A DNA stretch of 64,000 nt from CAWGHZ01 sp963775315 (GTDB taxonomy: Bacteria > Pseudomonadota > Alphaproteobacteria > MPNO01 > DASWLB01). Below the pieces are notes generated by a model that had not been told where the DNA came from, did not search any database, and saw only the letters and a list, made by a program, of their open reading frames with translations. Location: contig CAVZIN010000011.1 in the NCBI GenBank assembly GCA_963775315.1, positions 124,001-188,000 on the forward strand, given 5' to 3'. This document shows positions 24,691 to 32,113 of the stretch, piece after piece; the first letter of the stretch is position 1, and every line of letters begins with the position of its first letter. A program made the translations under genes and the position numbers.

Positions 24691-25823
24691 AATACGTCGA
24701 CGAGTTCCGCGATCCGGCCAAGGCGCGCGCGCTGATCGCCGACATCGAGCGGCTGGTCGCGTCCATCGACATCGTGAAGCGCCGGCCGTTGCAGATCATG
24801 GAGGTGTGCGGTGGGCACACCCATTCGATCTTCCGCTACGGCATCGAGGGCATGTTGCCGAAGGAGATCGAGCTGGTGCACGGGCCGGGCTGTCCGGTCT
24901 GCGTGCTGCCGATGGGACGGATCGACGACGCCCTCGCCATCGCCGAGCGGGGCGAGGTGATCTTCGCCACCTTCGGCGACGCGATGCGCGTGCCGGGCTC
25001 GAAGAAGTCGCTGCTCCAGGCCAAGGCCGAGGGCGCCGACATCCGCATGGTCTACTCGCCGATGGATGCGCTGGCGCTCGCCCGCAAGCATCCCGACCGC
25101 GAGGTCGTGTTCTTCGCCATCGGGTTCGAGACCACCATGCCGTCGACCGCGCTCACCGTGCTCGCGGCCGAGCGCGACGGGATCGCGAACTTCTCGCTGT
25201 TCTGCAACCACATCACCATCGTGCCGACGATCAAGGCGATCCTCGATTCGCCGGGCCTCAACATCGACGGGTTCCTCGGACCGGGCCACGTCTCGATGGT
25301 GACCGGTACCAGCCCCTACCGCTTCATCGCCGAGTACTATCGCCGTCCGCTGGTGGTTGCCGGGTTCGAGCCGCTCGACATCCTGCAATCGCTCTGGATG
25401 GTGCTGAAGCAGATCGCCGAGGGGCGCTGCGAGATCGAGAACCAGTACCGGCGGATCGTGCCCGAGGACGGCAACGGGCCGGCGCTCATGGCCGTCGCGA
25501 AGGTCTACGAGCTTCGAGAGTTCTTCGAATGGCGCGGGCTCGGGTCGATCGACCGGTCGGGCGTGCGGATGCGCGAGGGCTACGCCCGGTTCGACGCCGA
25601 GCGCAAGTTCCCGGTCCCCAACCTCAGGATCGCCGATCCCAAATCGTGCCAGTGCGGCGAGGTGCTGAAAGGCGCCATCAAGCCGTGGCAGTGCAAGGTG
25701 TTCGGCGCCGCCTGCACGCCCGAGACGCCGCTCGGTGCGTTGATGGTCTCGTCCGAGGGCGCCTGCGCCGCCTACTACCGGTATGGCGGGGTGAAGCGAA
25801 GCGAGGCGGAGGCCGACGCGTGA
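24687..25823 (+). CDS. hypD: Hydrogenase maturation protein HypD
   Basis: A 378-residue iron-sulfur protein. It has the HypD signatures MEVCGGHTHSIFRYG, HGPGCPVCVLP, FAIGFETTMPSTA and GPGHVSMVTG. The C-terminus carries the 4Fe-4S cysteines in SCQCGEVLKG, WQCKVFG and AACTPETP. HypD with HypC is the scaffold on which CN and CO are attached to iron. The start overlaps the SIS gene stop, and its own stop shares a base with the hypE start. All expected cysteines are seen. Confidence 0.95.
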   Translation: MKYVDEFRDPAKARALIADIERLVASIDIVKRRPLQIMEVCGGHTHSIFRYGIEGMLPKEIELVHGPGCPVCVLPMGRIDDALAIAERGEVIFATFGDAMRVPGSKKSLLQAKAEGADIRMVYSPMDALALARKHPDREVVFFAIGFETTMPSTALTVLAAERDGIANFSLFCNHITIVPTIKAILDSPGLNIDGFLGPGHVSMVTGTSPYRFIAEYYRRPLVVAGFEPLDILQSLWMVLKQIAEGRCEIENQYRRIVPEDGNGPALMAVAKVYELREFFEWRGLGSIDRSGVRMREGYARFDAERKFPVPNLRIADPKSCQCGEVLKGAIKPWQCKVFGAACTPETPLGALMVSSEGACAAYYRYGGVKRSEAEADA

Positions 25824-26887
25824 TGGACGCGGTGGCCCGACGCGCGCGCCGGCTCGGCATGGTCAACGTCCCCACCGTCACCATGGCGCATGGCGGCGGC
25901 GGCAAGGCTATGAAGGACCTGATCGACGACGTGTTCGTCCGCGCCTTCGACAACGTGCTGCTCGCGCCGATGGAGGACCAGGCGCGCATCGCGCTGGCCG
26001 ATCTCGCGCGCCACGGCGACCGGCTCGCCTTCACCACCAATTCCTACGTGGTCGATCCCATCGAGTTTCCGGGCGGCGATATCGGCAAGCTCGCCGTCTG
26101 CGGCACGGTCAACGACCTAGCGGTCGGCGGCGCGCGGCCGCTTTATCTCTCCTGTGCCGCCATCGTCGAGGAGGGGGTGACGGTCGACCTCCTCCGCCGG
26201 ATCGCCGGTTCGATGGCAGCGGCGGCGCGCGATGCCGGGGTGGCGCTGGTCACCGGCGACACCAAGGTCGTGCCCAAGGGGGCGTGCGACAAGCTCTTCC
26301 TCAACACCGCCGGGATCGGCGTGATCCGCGAGGGCGTTGCGCTGGGCGCCGACCGGGCGCGGCCGGGCGACGCGGTGCTGGTCAACGGCGTCCTCGGCGA
26401 TCACGGCGCGGCGGTCCTTGTCGCGCGCGGCGACCTCGCCCTCGAGGCCGAGATCGAAAGCGACTGCGCGGCGCTCCACACGCTGATCGACGCGCTGCTC
26501 GCGGCCGCGCCCGCCACGCGATTCGTGCGCGACGCGACGCGCGGCGGACTCGCCACCGTGCTCAACGAGGTGGCGCAGGGCTCGGCCGTCTCCATCGCCA
26601 TCGACGAGGAGGCGACGCCCATCCGGGACGACGTGAAGGGGGTCTGCGAGATATTGGGGCTCGATCCGCTCTACCTCGCGAACGAGGGCAAGGCGGTGAT
26701 GATCGTGCCGCCGGGCGAGGCGGAGGCCGCGCTCGCCGCGCTCCGCGCCCATCCGCTTGGCCGCGCCGCAGCCATGATCGGGCGGGTCGGCGACGGCGAG
26801 CCCGGCCGCGTCACCATGCGGACGCGCTTTGGCGGCGCGCGCATCGTCGACATGCTCGTCGGCGAGCAGCTTCCGCGAATCTGCTGA
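25823..26887 (+). CDS. hypE: Hydrogenase maturation protein HypE
   Basis: A 354-residue PurM-like ATPase with the N-terminal TMAHGGGGKAMKDLI motif, VDPIEFPGGDIGKLAVCGTVNDLAVGGA, and the C-terminal PRIC tail whose terminal cysteine is carbamoylated by HypF and dehydrated to thiocyanate. This provides the cyanide ligands for the hydrogenase iron. The start at 25823 shares one base with the hypD stop; a GTG directly before it is possible. HypE needs HypF, of which only a remnant is visible here. Confidence 0.94.
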   Translation: MDAVARRARRLGMVNVPTVTMAHGGGGKAMKDLIDDVFVRAFDNVLLAPMEDQARIALADLARHGDRLAFTTNSYVVDPIEFPGGDIGKLAVCGTVNDLAVGGARPLYLSCAAIVEEGVTVDLLRRIAGSMAAAARDAGVALVTGDTKVVPKGACDKLFLNTAGIGVIREGVALGADRARPGDAVLVNGVLGDHGAAVLVARGDLALEAEIESDCAALHTLIDALLAAAPATRFVRDATRGGLATVLNEVAQGSAVSIAIDEEATPIRDDVKGVCEILGLDPLYLANEGKAVMIVPPGEAEAALAALRAHPLGRAAAMIGRVGDGEPGRVTMRTRFGGARIVDMLVGEQLPRIC

Positions 26888-26895
26888 CGCGGCCG

Positions 26896-26973
26896 ATGCA
26901 TGAGCTCGACATCGCGCGGCTGGCGGGCGAAGCGCTCGATCTCAAACCCCTCGAGCTGGAGGAGGCCGCCTGA
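26896..26973 (+). pseudogene. hypA: hypA remnant with internal deletion
   Basis: A 25-codon ORF between hypE and hypB. It begins MHELDIA, like HypA (MHE, where His2 binds nickel), and ends AGEALDLKPLELEEAA, like the final HypA strand that usually reads ELxIKxxEVE. The ~85 residues between, including the zinc-binding CxxC pairs, are missing. Its ATG is nine bases after hypE and its TGA shares one base with the hypB start. The simplest reading is an in-frame internal deletion of hypA. Confidence 0.6.
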
Positions 26974-27815
26974 TGTGCGGACATTGCGGTTGCGGCGAGG
27001 ATACCGAAGTGAAGATCGTCGACCTCCAGACGCATTCCCATTCCCATTCCCACTCCCATGCGCAGGATCGCAATCACGATCATGGGCACGATCATGGGCA
27101 CGATCATGGGCACGATCATGGGCATGACCACGCCCACGGTCCGGCCGGGGTGGTCGAGCTCAACCAGCGCATTCTCGCCAAGAACGATTCGCTGGCGGCG
27201 CGGAACCGCGCCTGGCTCGCCGGGCGCGAGATCCTCGCGATCAACCTGATGAGCGCGCCGGGAGCGGGCAAGACGACGCTGCTCGAGCGCACCATCGCCG
27301 ACATGACCGACCGCACGGCGCTGTCGGTGATCGAGGGCGACCAGGCGAGCCTCAACGATGCCGAGCGCATCCGCGCCGCCGGCACGCCTGTCGTCCAGGT
27401 CAATACCGGCACCGGCTGCCACCTCGACGCCGAGATGGTCGCGCGCGGGCTCGCGGCGCTGAAGCCCGCGTTCGGGTCGCTGGTGATTATCGAGAATGTC
27501 GGCAATCTCGTCTGCCCGGCCCTGTTCGACCTGGGCGAGCGGCGGCGGGTCGCGATCCTCTCGGTCACCGAGGGCGACGACAAGCCGATCAAGTATCCCC
27601 ACATGTTCCGCGCGGCCGACCTGATGCTGTTGAACAAGATCGACCTCCTGCCCTACGTCACGTTCGACATCGACCGGGCGGAGGCCAATGCGCGCCAGGT
27701 CGCGCCCCACATCTCAGCCTTGCGCGTATCGGCCCGGACGGGCGAAGGTATGGGGGCGTGGTACCAATGGCTCGCGGGCGAGCGCGCTGGCCTTGCCGGG
27801 GCCAGCCTGCCCTGA
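26973..27815 (+). CDS. hypB: Hydrogenase nickel-incorporation GTPase HypB
   Basis: A 280-residue GTPase. It starts MCGHCGCG, the N-terminal high-affinity nickel site, then has a tract at residues 21-55 with 16 histidines including repeated GHDH units. The G domain has the P-loop SAPGAGKTT (residues 94-102), IEGD and LLNKIDLLPYV. HypB stores nickel and, with HypA, inserts it into hydrogenase in a GTP-dependent step. Four exact 12-base repeats encode part of the His tract. Only a remnant of hypA lies upstream, so the partner may be encoded elsewhere or absent. Confidence 0.95.
   Translation: MCGHCGCGEDTEVKIVDLQTHSHSHSHSHAQDRNHDHGHDHGHDHGHDHGHDHAHGPAGVVELNQRILAKNDSLAARNRAWLAGREILAINLMSAPGAGKTTLLERTIADMTDRTALSVIEGDQASLNDAERIRAAGTPVVQVNTGTGCHLDAEMVARGLAALKPAFGSLVIIENVGNLVCPALFDLGERRRVAILSVTEGDDKPIKYPHMFRAADLMLLNKIDLLPYVTFDIDRAEANARQVAPHISALRVSARTGEGMGAWYQWLAGERAGLAGASLP
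27075..27122 (+). repeat. Tandem 12-base repeat (4 units) within hypB
   Basis: Four exact copies of CACGATCATGGG encode the HDHG units of the histidine-rich nickel-storage tract. In-frame expansion or contraction by slippage would change the number of histidines without breaking the gene. Confidence 0.9.
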
Positions 27816-27837
27816 GCCCGCGACCGATGGAGACGGG

Positions 27838-28875
27838 ATGCCCGAGCCTACCGGAGCGGCGCCGCGTCACGGGGTGCGCCGCCCCGGCCGCACCGCCGTG
27901 ATGTTCGCCGCCCTCCTCGCCAGCAATGCGCTGGCGTGGGTCTGGGCGGCGGTCGTGTTCGGCGGCAGTCCCGTGCTCCTCGGCGCGGCGGGGCTCGCCT
28001 ACATGCTGGGTCTGCGCCACGCGCTCGACGCCGACCACATCGCCGCCATCGACAACGTCACCCGCAAGCTGATGCGCGAGGGGCGGCGCACCCAGTCGGT
28101 CGGTCTGTATTTCTCGCTCGGCCATTCGACCGTGGTTCTGCTGGCGGCGCTTGCCCTCGCCATCGCCTCGTCGGCCTTCCAGGCGCGGATCGACACGGTG
28201 CACGAGGTGGCGAGCATCGTCGGCACTGTGGTCTCGGCCCTGTTCCTTCTGTCGGTCGGGGCGGCGAACCTCGTCTCGCTCGCCGCCGGCTGGCGCGCCC
28301 TCGCGGCGGCCAAGCGCGGCGAGGCCCTGCCCGCCGCCGGTGCGGCCGCATCGCCCGCGCTCCGCGGTCCGGTCGGCCGGCTGCTCCGCCCCGTGCTGCG
28401 GATGGTCGGGCGAAGCTGGCACCTCTACCCGGTCGGCTTCCTGTTCGGGCTCGGGTTCGACACGGCAAGCGAGGTGGGGCTTCTCGCCCTTTCGGCGGCC
28501 CAGGCCGCGCACGGGCTCGCCGTCGCGCAGGTGCTGGTGTTCCCCGCCCTGTTCGCGGCCGGCATGTCGCTGCTCGACACCACCGACGCGGTGGTGATGA
28601 CCCGGCTCTATGGCTGGGCGTTCGGCACGCCGATCCGCACGCTCTACTACAACCTCGCCATCACCTTCGTGTCGGTCGCGGTCGCGGTGGTGGTAGGCGG
28701 CATCGAAGCGTCGCGCCTCGTCGCCCAGCAATGGAACGGCAGCGGGGCGAGTTGGGACCTCAGCGAAAGAAGCTCGGTCGCGATCGGCGCCGCGATCGTC
28801 GCCGTCTCGCTCGCATGCTGGGCGATCTCCGCACTCGTCGACCGGCGGAGCGCCCGGATCAACCTTCCCGAGTAG
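27838..28875 (+). CDS. Nickel/cobalt permease, HoxN/NixA (NiCoT) family
   Basis: A 345-residue membrane protein with about eight hydrophobic segments. The NiCoT signature RHALDADHIAAIDN has H61, D66 and H67 in the HX4DH nickel-selectivity motif in segment 2, and GFLFGLGFDTASEVGLL and FAAGMSLLDTTDAVVMTRLYGWA are further family motifs. It imports Ni2+ with high affinity. It follows hypB after 22 bases and a good ribosome binding site, which fits a nickel-supply role in hydrogenase maturation. Confidence 0.9.
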   Translation: MPEPTGAAPRHGVRRPGRTAVMFAALLASNALAWVWAAVVFGGSPVLLGAAGLAYMLGLRHALDADHIAAIDNVTRKLMREGRRTQSVGLYFSLGHSTVVLLAALALAIASSAFQARIDTVHEVASIVGTVVSALFLLSVGAANLVSLAAGWRALAAAKRGEALPAAGAAASPALRGPVGRLLRPVLRMVGRSWHLYPVGFLFGLGFDTASEVGLLALSAAQAAHGLAVAQVLVFPALFAAGMSLLDTTDAVVMTRLYGWAFGTPIRTLYYNLAITFVSVAVAVVVGGIEASRLVAQQWNGSGASWDLSERSSVAIGAAIVAVSLACWAISALVDRRSARINLPE

Positions 28876-29467
28876 CGCGCCACCGGGCATAGTCCGCCCC
28901 GTCGTCGACATCGGCCAGCGTCTCGACCAGTGCGGCGCCCCGCGCGGCCGGCAGATTCGCCAGCGTGTCGGCCAGGGCGTGCGGCGACGACCAGCGCACG
29001 TTCCGGAACAGGGCGCGCGCCAGGTTCCCCTCGCGCAGCGCGACCAGCCAATAGCCGCCGTCCGCCGCAGGGCCGAACGCCGCATCGTGCGCGACCAGCG
29101 CCTGGAACGCCGCCGCCACGTGGCCTGCCCGCAGGCCGGGGATATCGGTGCCGACGACCGCGACCGGCGCGTCCGGCCGCGCCGCCGCCAGCGCCCGCGC
29201 CATGCGCCTTCCGAGGTCGCCCGGCCCCTGCGGTACGCGCGCGATGCCGCGCGGCCAGAACCGCCCGCGCCGCGCGAACCGGTCCGGCGTCACCGCCAGC
29301 ACCAGCCGCCAGCGGGGATCGGCAAGGGCGCGCACCGTTTGCGCCAGCATCTCGGCATGGAAGCGCCGCGCCGCGGCGTCGCCGATCGCGGCAGCGAGGC
29401 GGGTCTTGGTTGCGCCGGCCAGAGGCGCGCGCGCGAACACCACGACCGTTGGACACGCCCTAGCCAT
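28859..29467 (-). CDS. DUF2064 (TIGR04282-type) glycosyltransferase-like protein
   Basis: A 202-residue GT-A-fold protein. It begins VVVFARAPLAGATKTRLAAA, has RMARALAAARPDAPVAVVGTDIPGL with the expected Asp, and an AAFGPAADGGYWLVAL motif, all of the DUF2064 nucleotidyltransferase/glycosyltransferase group sometimes named after arsenosugar biosynthesis. It overlaps the adjacent GT2 gene by eight bases, and the two types often occur as a pair. No arsS or arsM is close, so the pathway is uncertain. It is convergent with the Ni permease and overlaps its end by 17 bases. Confidence 0.82.
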   Translation of the reverse strand: MARACPTVVVFARAPLAGATKTRLAAAIGDAAARRFHAEMLAQTVRALADPRWRLVLAVTPDRFARRGRFWPRGIARVPQGPGDLGRRMARALAAARPDAPVAVVGTDIPGLRAGHVAAAFQALVAHDAAFGPAADGGYWLVALREGNLARALFRNVRWSSPHALADTLANLPAARGAALVETLADVDDGADYARWRATREG

Positions 29468-30134
29468 AGAGCCTGGCGATCAGTGTCGGAGGGACGCCGG
29501 CGAAGTAGAGCCCTAGGCAGGCGAGGTTGCGCATCGGCCGGCGCACGTAGCCGCCGCGCCGGTAGCGCGCGGCCGAGGTGACGGCGGCGGTCGAAAGCGG
29601 CACCAGCCGCTTCCGCCCGATGCGCCGCGCGAAATCGACGTCCTCCATCAGCGGGATCGGCCGGAAGCCGCCGAGCCGCTCGTAGAAGGCGCGCCCGATC
29701 ACCAGCCCCTGGTCGCCATAGGGCAGGGCGAGCCGCCGGCAGCGCCAGGCGACCGCCCGCTCCAGCCGCCGCGCCGCTTCCAATTCGTCGTCGAGCGCGA
29801 AGCGGAGATAGCCGGCCCGCTCGAGGTTCCCGGGGTCAGCGATGAACGCGCCGACCTCCTTGCCCCACCCAGTCCCCGGCGCGCTGTCGGCGTGCAGGAA
29901 CATCAGCCACTCGGCGGTGGCGGCGCGCGCGCCGGCGCAGAGCTGAGACCCGCGCCCGCGCGGCGCCGCGATTACCGTCGCGCCGTGCCGGTGGGCCAGC
30001 GCCGCCGTCCCGTCGCGCGAGCCGCCGTCGGCGACGATCACCTCGACAAACGGTGCCGCGATCGCTGCCAGAGCGCGCGGCAGGACACGCTCGGCATCCA
30101 GCGTCGGGATCACCACGGACAGTCGCATCGGCAT
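29460..30134 (-). CDS. TIGR04283-type family 2 glycosyltransferase
   Basis: A 224-residue GT2 protein: LSVVIPTLDAERVLPRAL at the N-terminus, VEVIVADGGSRDGTAALA with the DGGS nucleotide-sugar motif, FLHADSAPGTGW and PLMEDVDFARRI. This is the short family paired with DUF2064 proteins and linked in databases to arsenosugar biosynthesis, although most members are untested. A second ATG two codons in could also start it. It is divergent from the radical SAM gene and shares with it an intergenic region that holds a LexA box. Confidence 0.82.
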   Translation of the reverse strand: MPMRLSVVIPTLDAERVLPRALAAIAAPFVEVIVADGGSRDGTAALAHRHGATVIAAPRGRGSQLCAGARAATAEWLMFLHADSAPGTGWGKEVGAFIADPGNLERAGYLRFALDDELEAARRLERAVAWRCRRLALPYGDQGLVIGRAFYERLGGFRPIPLMEDVDFARRIGRKRLVPLSTAAVTSAARYRRGGYVRRPMRNLACLGLYFAGVPPTLIARLYG

Positions 30135-30169
30135 GGCCCGTCATACCATGCCGGCAGCTGGCGCAGAAT

Positions 30170-30184
30170 GTTCTTGATTTGTTC
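30170..30184 (+). promoter_or_regulatory. LexA (SOS) box, GTTC-N7-GTTC
   Basis: GTTC (30170-30173), seven bases (TTGATTT), GTTC (30181-30184): an exact match to the alphaproteobacterial LexA operator. It ends three bases before the first ATG of the radical SAM gene and is 36 bases upstream of the glycosyltransferase start on the other strand. Confidence 0.75.
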
Positions 30185-30187
30185 TTT

Positions 30188-31303
30188 ATGGAGTCCCATA
30201 CTCCCCTCATGGACGCTGACCTCTCCCTCCACCCGCATAAGGGGCGCGGCGCCGCCTCCAACCCGACCGGCAGGTTCGAGCGGGAGCAGCGCCATGCGGT
30301 GGACGACGGCTGGGGTACCGCCTGGGCGGCCGACGAGGCGGAATTCCCCACCGCGCTCCGCACCACTCTCACCCGCGATACGACGCGGACGATCATCACG
30401 CGGAACGCCTCCCCCGACGTGCCGTTCGATCGGTCGATCAACCCGTATCGCGGGTGCGAGCATGGCTGCGTCTACTGTTTCGCGCGCCCGACCCACGCCT
30501 TCCTCGGCCTGTCGCCGGGGCTCGATTTCGAGAGCCGGCTGTTCTACAAGCCCGACGCCGCGAAGCTCCTGGGGGCGGAGCTCGCCAACTCGCGCTACGA
30601 ACCGCGGGTAATGGCGCTCGGCACCAACACCGACCCCTACCAGCCGGTCGAGCGCCGGCTCGGCATCACCCGCGCCGTGCTCGAAGTGCTGGCTGCGCAC
30701 CGACATCCCGTGGGGATCGTCACCAAGTCGTCGCTGGTGCTGCGCGACCTCGACATCCTCGCGCCGATGGCCAAGGCGGGGCTCGCCCAGGTGTTCCTGT
30801 CGGTGACCACGCTCGACGGTTCTCTCGCCCGCAAGCTCGAGCCGCGCGCGCCGACGCCGCCCCGGCGGATCGAGACGATTCGCGCGCTTGCCGCGGCGGG
30901 GGTTCCGGTCGGCGTGATGGCGGCGCCGGTGATCCCGGTGCTGACCGATCCCGAGATGGAAGCGATCCTCGAGGCCGCCACCGGGGCCGGCGCCTCGTCC
31001 GCCGGCTACGTGCTGCTGCGCCTGCCGCACGAGATCAAGGACCTGTTCCGCGAATGGCTCGCCGTGCATGCGCCGATGAAGGCGCGCCACGTGATGTCGC
31101 TGGTCCACGACGCGCGCGGCGGGCGCGACAACGACCCGCGCTTCGGCTCGCGCATGCGCGGCGAGGGCGCCTATGCCGAGCTGATCGGCCGCCGCTTCCG
31201 CCTCGCCGCCCAGCGGCTCGGGCTCGACCGCCAGCGCTACAAGCTCGACACCACGCAGTTCCGCCGCCCGCCCCGCTCCGGCGACCAGCTCGCGTTGTTC
31301 TGA
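30188..31303 (+). CDS. PA0069-family radical SAM protein (SplB-like)
   Basis: A 371-residue protein with KGRGAASNPTGRFE near the start and the radical SAM cluster motif RGCEHGCVYCFARP (CX3CX2C), then TKSSLVLRDLDIL as in spore photoproduct lyase-related proteins. The short motif VYCFARPTHAFLG is typical of the PA0069 family, whose chemistry is unknown. An exact LexA box covers the promoter, so a DNA-damage-response role is likely. The ATG at 30188 is nearly leaderless relative to that box; the ATG at 30209 (seven residues fewer) is an alternative start. Confidence 0.85.
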   Translation: MESHTPLMDADLSLHPHKGRGAASNPTGRFEREQRHAVDDGWGTAWAADEAEFPTALRTTLTRDTTRTIITRNASPDVPFDRSINPYRGCEHGCVYCFARPTHAFLGLSPGLDFESRLFYKPDAAKLLGAELANSRYEPRVMALGTNTDPYQPVERRLGITRAVLEVLAAHRHPVGIVTKSSLVLRDLDILAPMAKAGLAQVFLSVTTLDGSLARKLEPRAPTPPRRIETIRALAAAGVPVGVMAAPVIPVLTDPEMEAILEAATGAGASSAGYVLLRLPHEIKDLFREWLAVHAPMKARHVMSLVHDARGGRDNDPRFGSRMRGEGAYAELIGRRFRLAAQRLGLDRQRYKLDTTQFRRPPRSGDQLALF

Positions 31304-31336
31304 CGGCTCCACGACCGCGCTGCGAGCCGGGGTAAA

Positions 31337-31358
31337 GCCGGCTGATTCTTCAGCCGGC
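31337..31358. terminator. Hairpin after the radical SAM gene
   Basis: GCCGGCTGA (31337-31345) and TCAGCCGGC (31350-31358) form a perfect nine-pair stem with a four-base loop, 33 bases after the stop. There is no T tract, so it may be a terminator without U-run or an RNA-stabilising stem. Confidence 0.45.
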
Positions 31359-31408
31359 CCTGCCGTCCGCGACTCCGCGATTCGCGCGCGCTCGGCTATG
31401 TTCGGCCC

Positions 31409-32017
31409 ATGCCGAGCTTCGCGATCGAGATCGAGTGCGGCGGCGTCGTCTGCGGCATCGACGAGGCCGGGCGGGGGCCGCTCGCCGGGCCGGTCGTGGC
31501 GGCCGCGGTGATCGTCGATCCGAAGCGGCTGAAGCGCCGGGTCCTGCGTGCGATCGACGATTCCAAGGTGCTCGACCGCTCGGTGCGCCAGGCGCTCTAC
31601 GCCGAGATCCAGGCCGGCGCGCGGGTCGGCGTCGGCGCGGCGAGCGCGGCGGAGATCGACCGGATCAACATCCTGCAGGCGACCCTCGTCGCCATGGGGC
31701 GGGCGGTCGCGGCGCTCGGCGTCCTTCCCGACATCGCTCTGGTGGACGGGAACGTGGCGCCGAAGCTGCCCTGCGCCTGCCGCACCGTGGTGGGCGGCGA
31801 CGGGTTGTCGCTCTCCATCGCTGCCGCCTCGATCGTCGCCAAGGTGACGCGCGACGCGCTGATGGTCCGGCTCGCGCGGCGCTATCCGGGCTTCGGATGG
31901 GAGACCAACGTGGGGTACGCCACCAATTCGCACCGCAGCGCGCTCGCCCGGCTCGGGCCCACCCCGCACCACCGGCGCAGCTTCTCGCCGGTCGTCAACA
32001 TGTTGAGCCGGTTGTGA
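31409..32017 (+). CDS. rnhB: Ribonuclease HII
   Basis: A 202-residue RNase HII. The GIDEAGRGPLAGPVVAAAV motif carries D18 and E19, IALVDGN carries the third acidic residue, and SIAAASIVAKVTRD and YGFGWETNVGYATxxH-like segments complete the type 2 RNase H pattern. It removes ribonucleotides and RNA primers from DNA. It lies just upstream of ccrM, as in many alphaproteobacteria. Confidence 0.94.
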   Translation: MPSFAIEIECGGVVCGIDEAGRGPLAGPVVAAAVIVDPKRLKRRVLRAIDDSKVLDRSVRQALYAEIQAGARVGVGAASAAEIDRINILQATLVAMGRAVAALGVLPDIALVDGNVAPKLPCACRTVVGGDGLSLSIAAASIVAKVTRDALMVRLARRYPGFGWETNVGYATNSHRSALARLGPTPHHRRSFSPVVNMLSRL

Positions 32018-32034
32018 ACAATCTTCGCATATCT

Positions 32035-32064
32035 TGTGGAAAACGTCCTGTAAGCGACTGATTC
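32035..32064 (+). promoter_or_regulatory. DnaA-box-like site and GANTC site in the ccrM upstream region
   Basis: TGTGGAAAA (32035-32043) is the reverse complement of TTTTCCACA, which fits the TTWTNCACA DnaA box. GATTC at 32060-32064 is a CcrM methylation site. Both lie 50-80 bases before the ccrM start. A TTGACA at 32076-32081 with a weak -10 (TCATGC, 32099-32104) may be the core promoter. Confidence 0.4.
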
Positions 32065-32113
32065 CAAAAGATTTGTTGACATCGACCCCGGCGCGAACTC
32101 ATGCTCGCCCTCT

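Noticed and set aside
27075..27122. Short direct repeats considered as a CRISPR array
   Set aside because: Twelve-base units without spacers, in frame within hypB and encoding its His tract.
30110..31972. A 620-codon minus-strand frame across the radical SAM and rnhB genes
   Set aside because: Antisense to two genes with clear catalytic motifs; composition typical of shadow frames.
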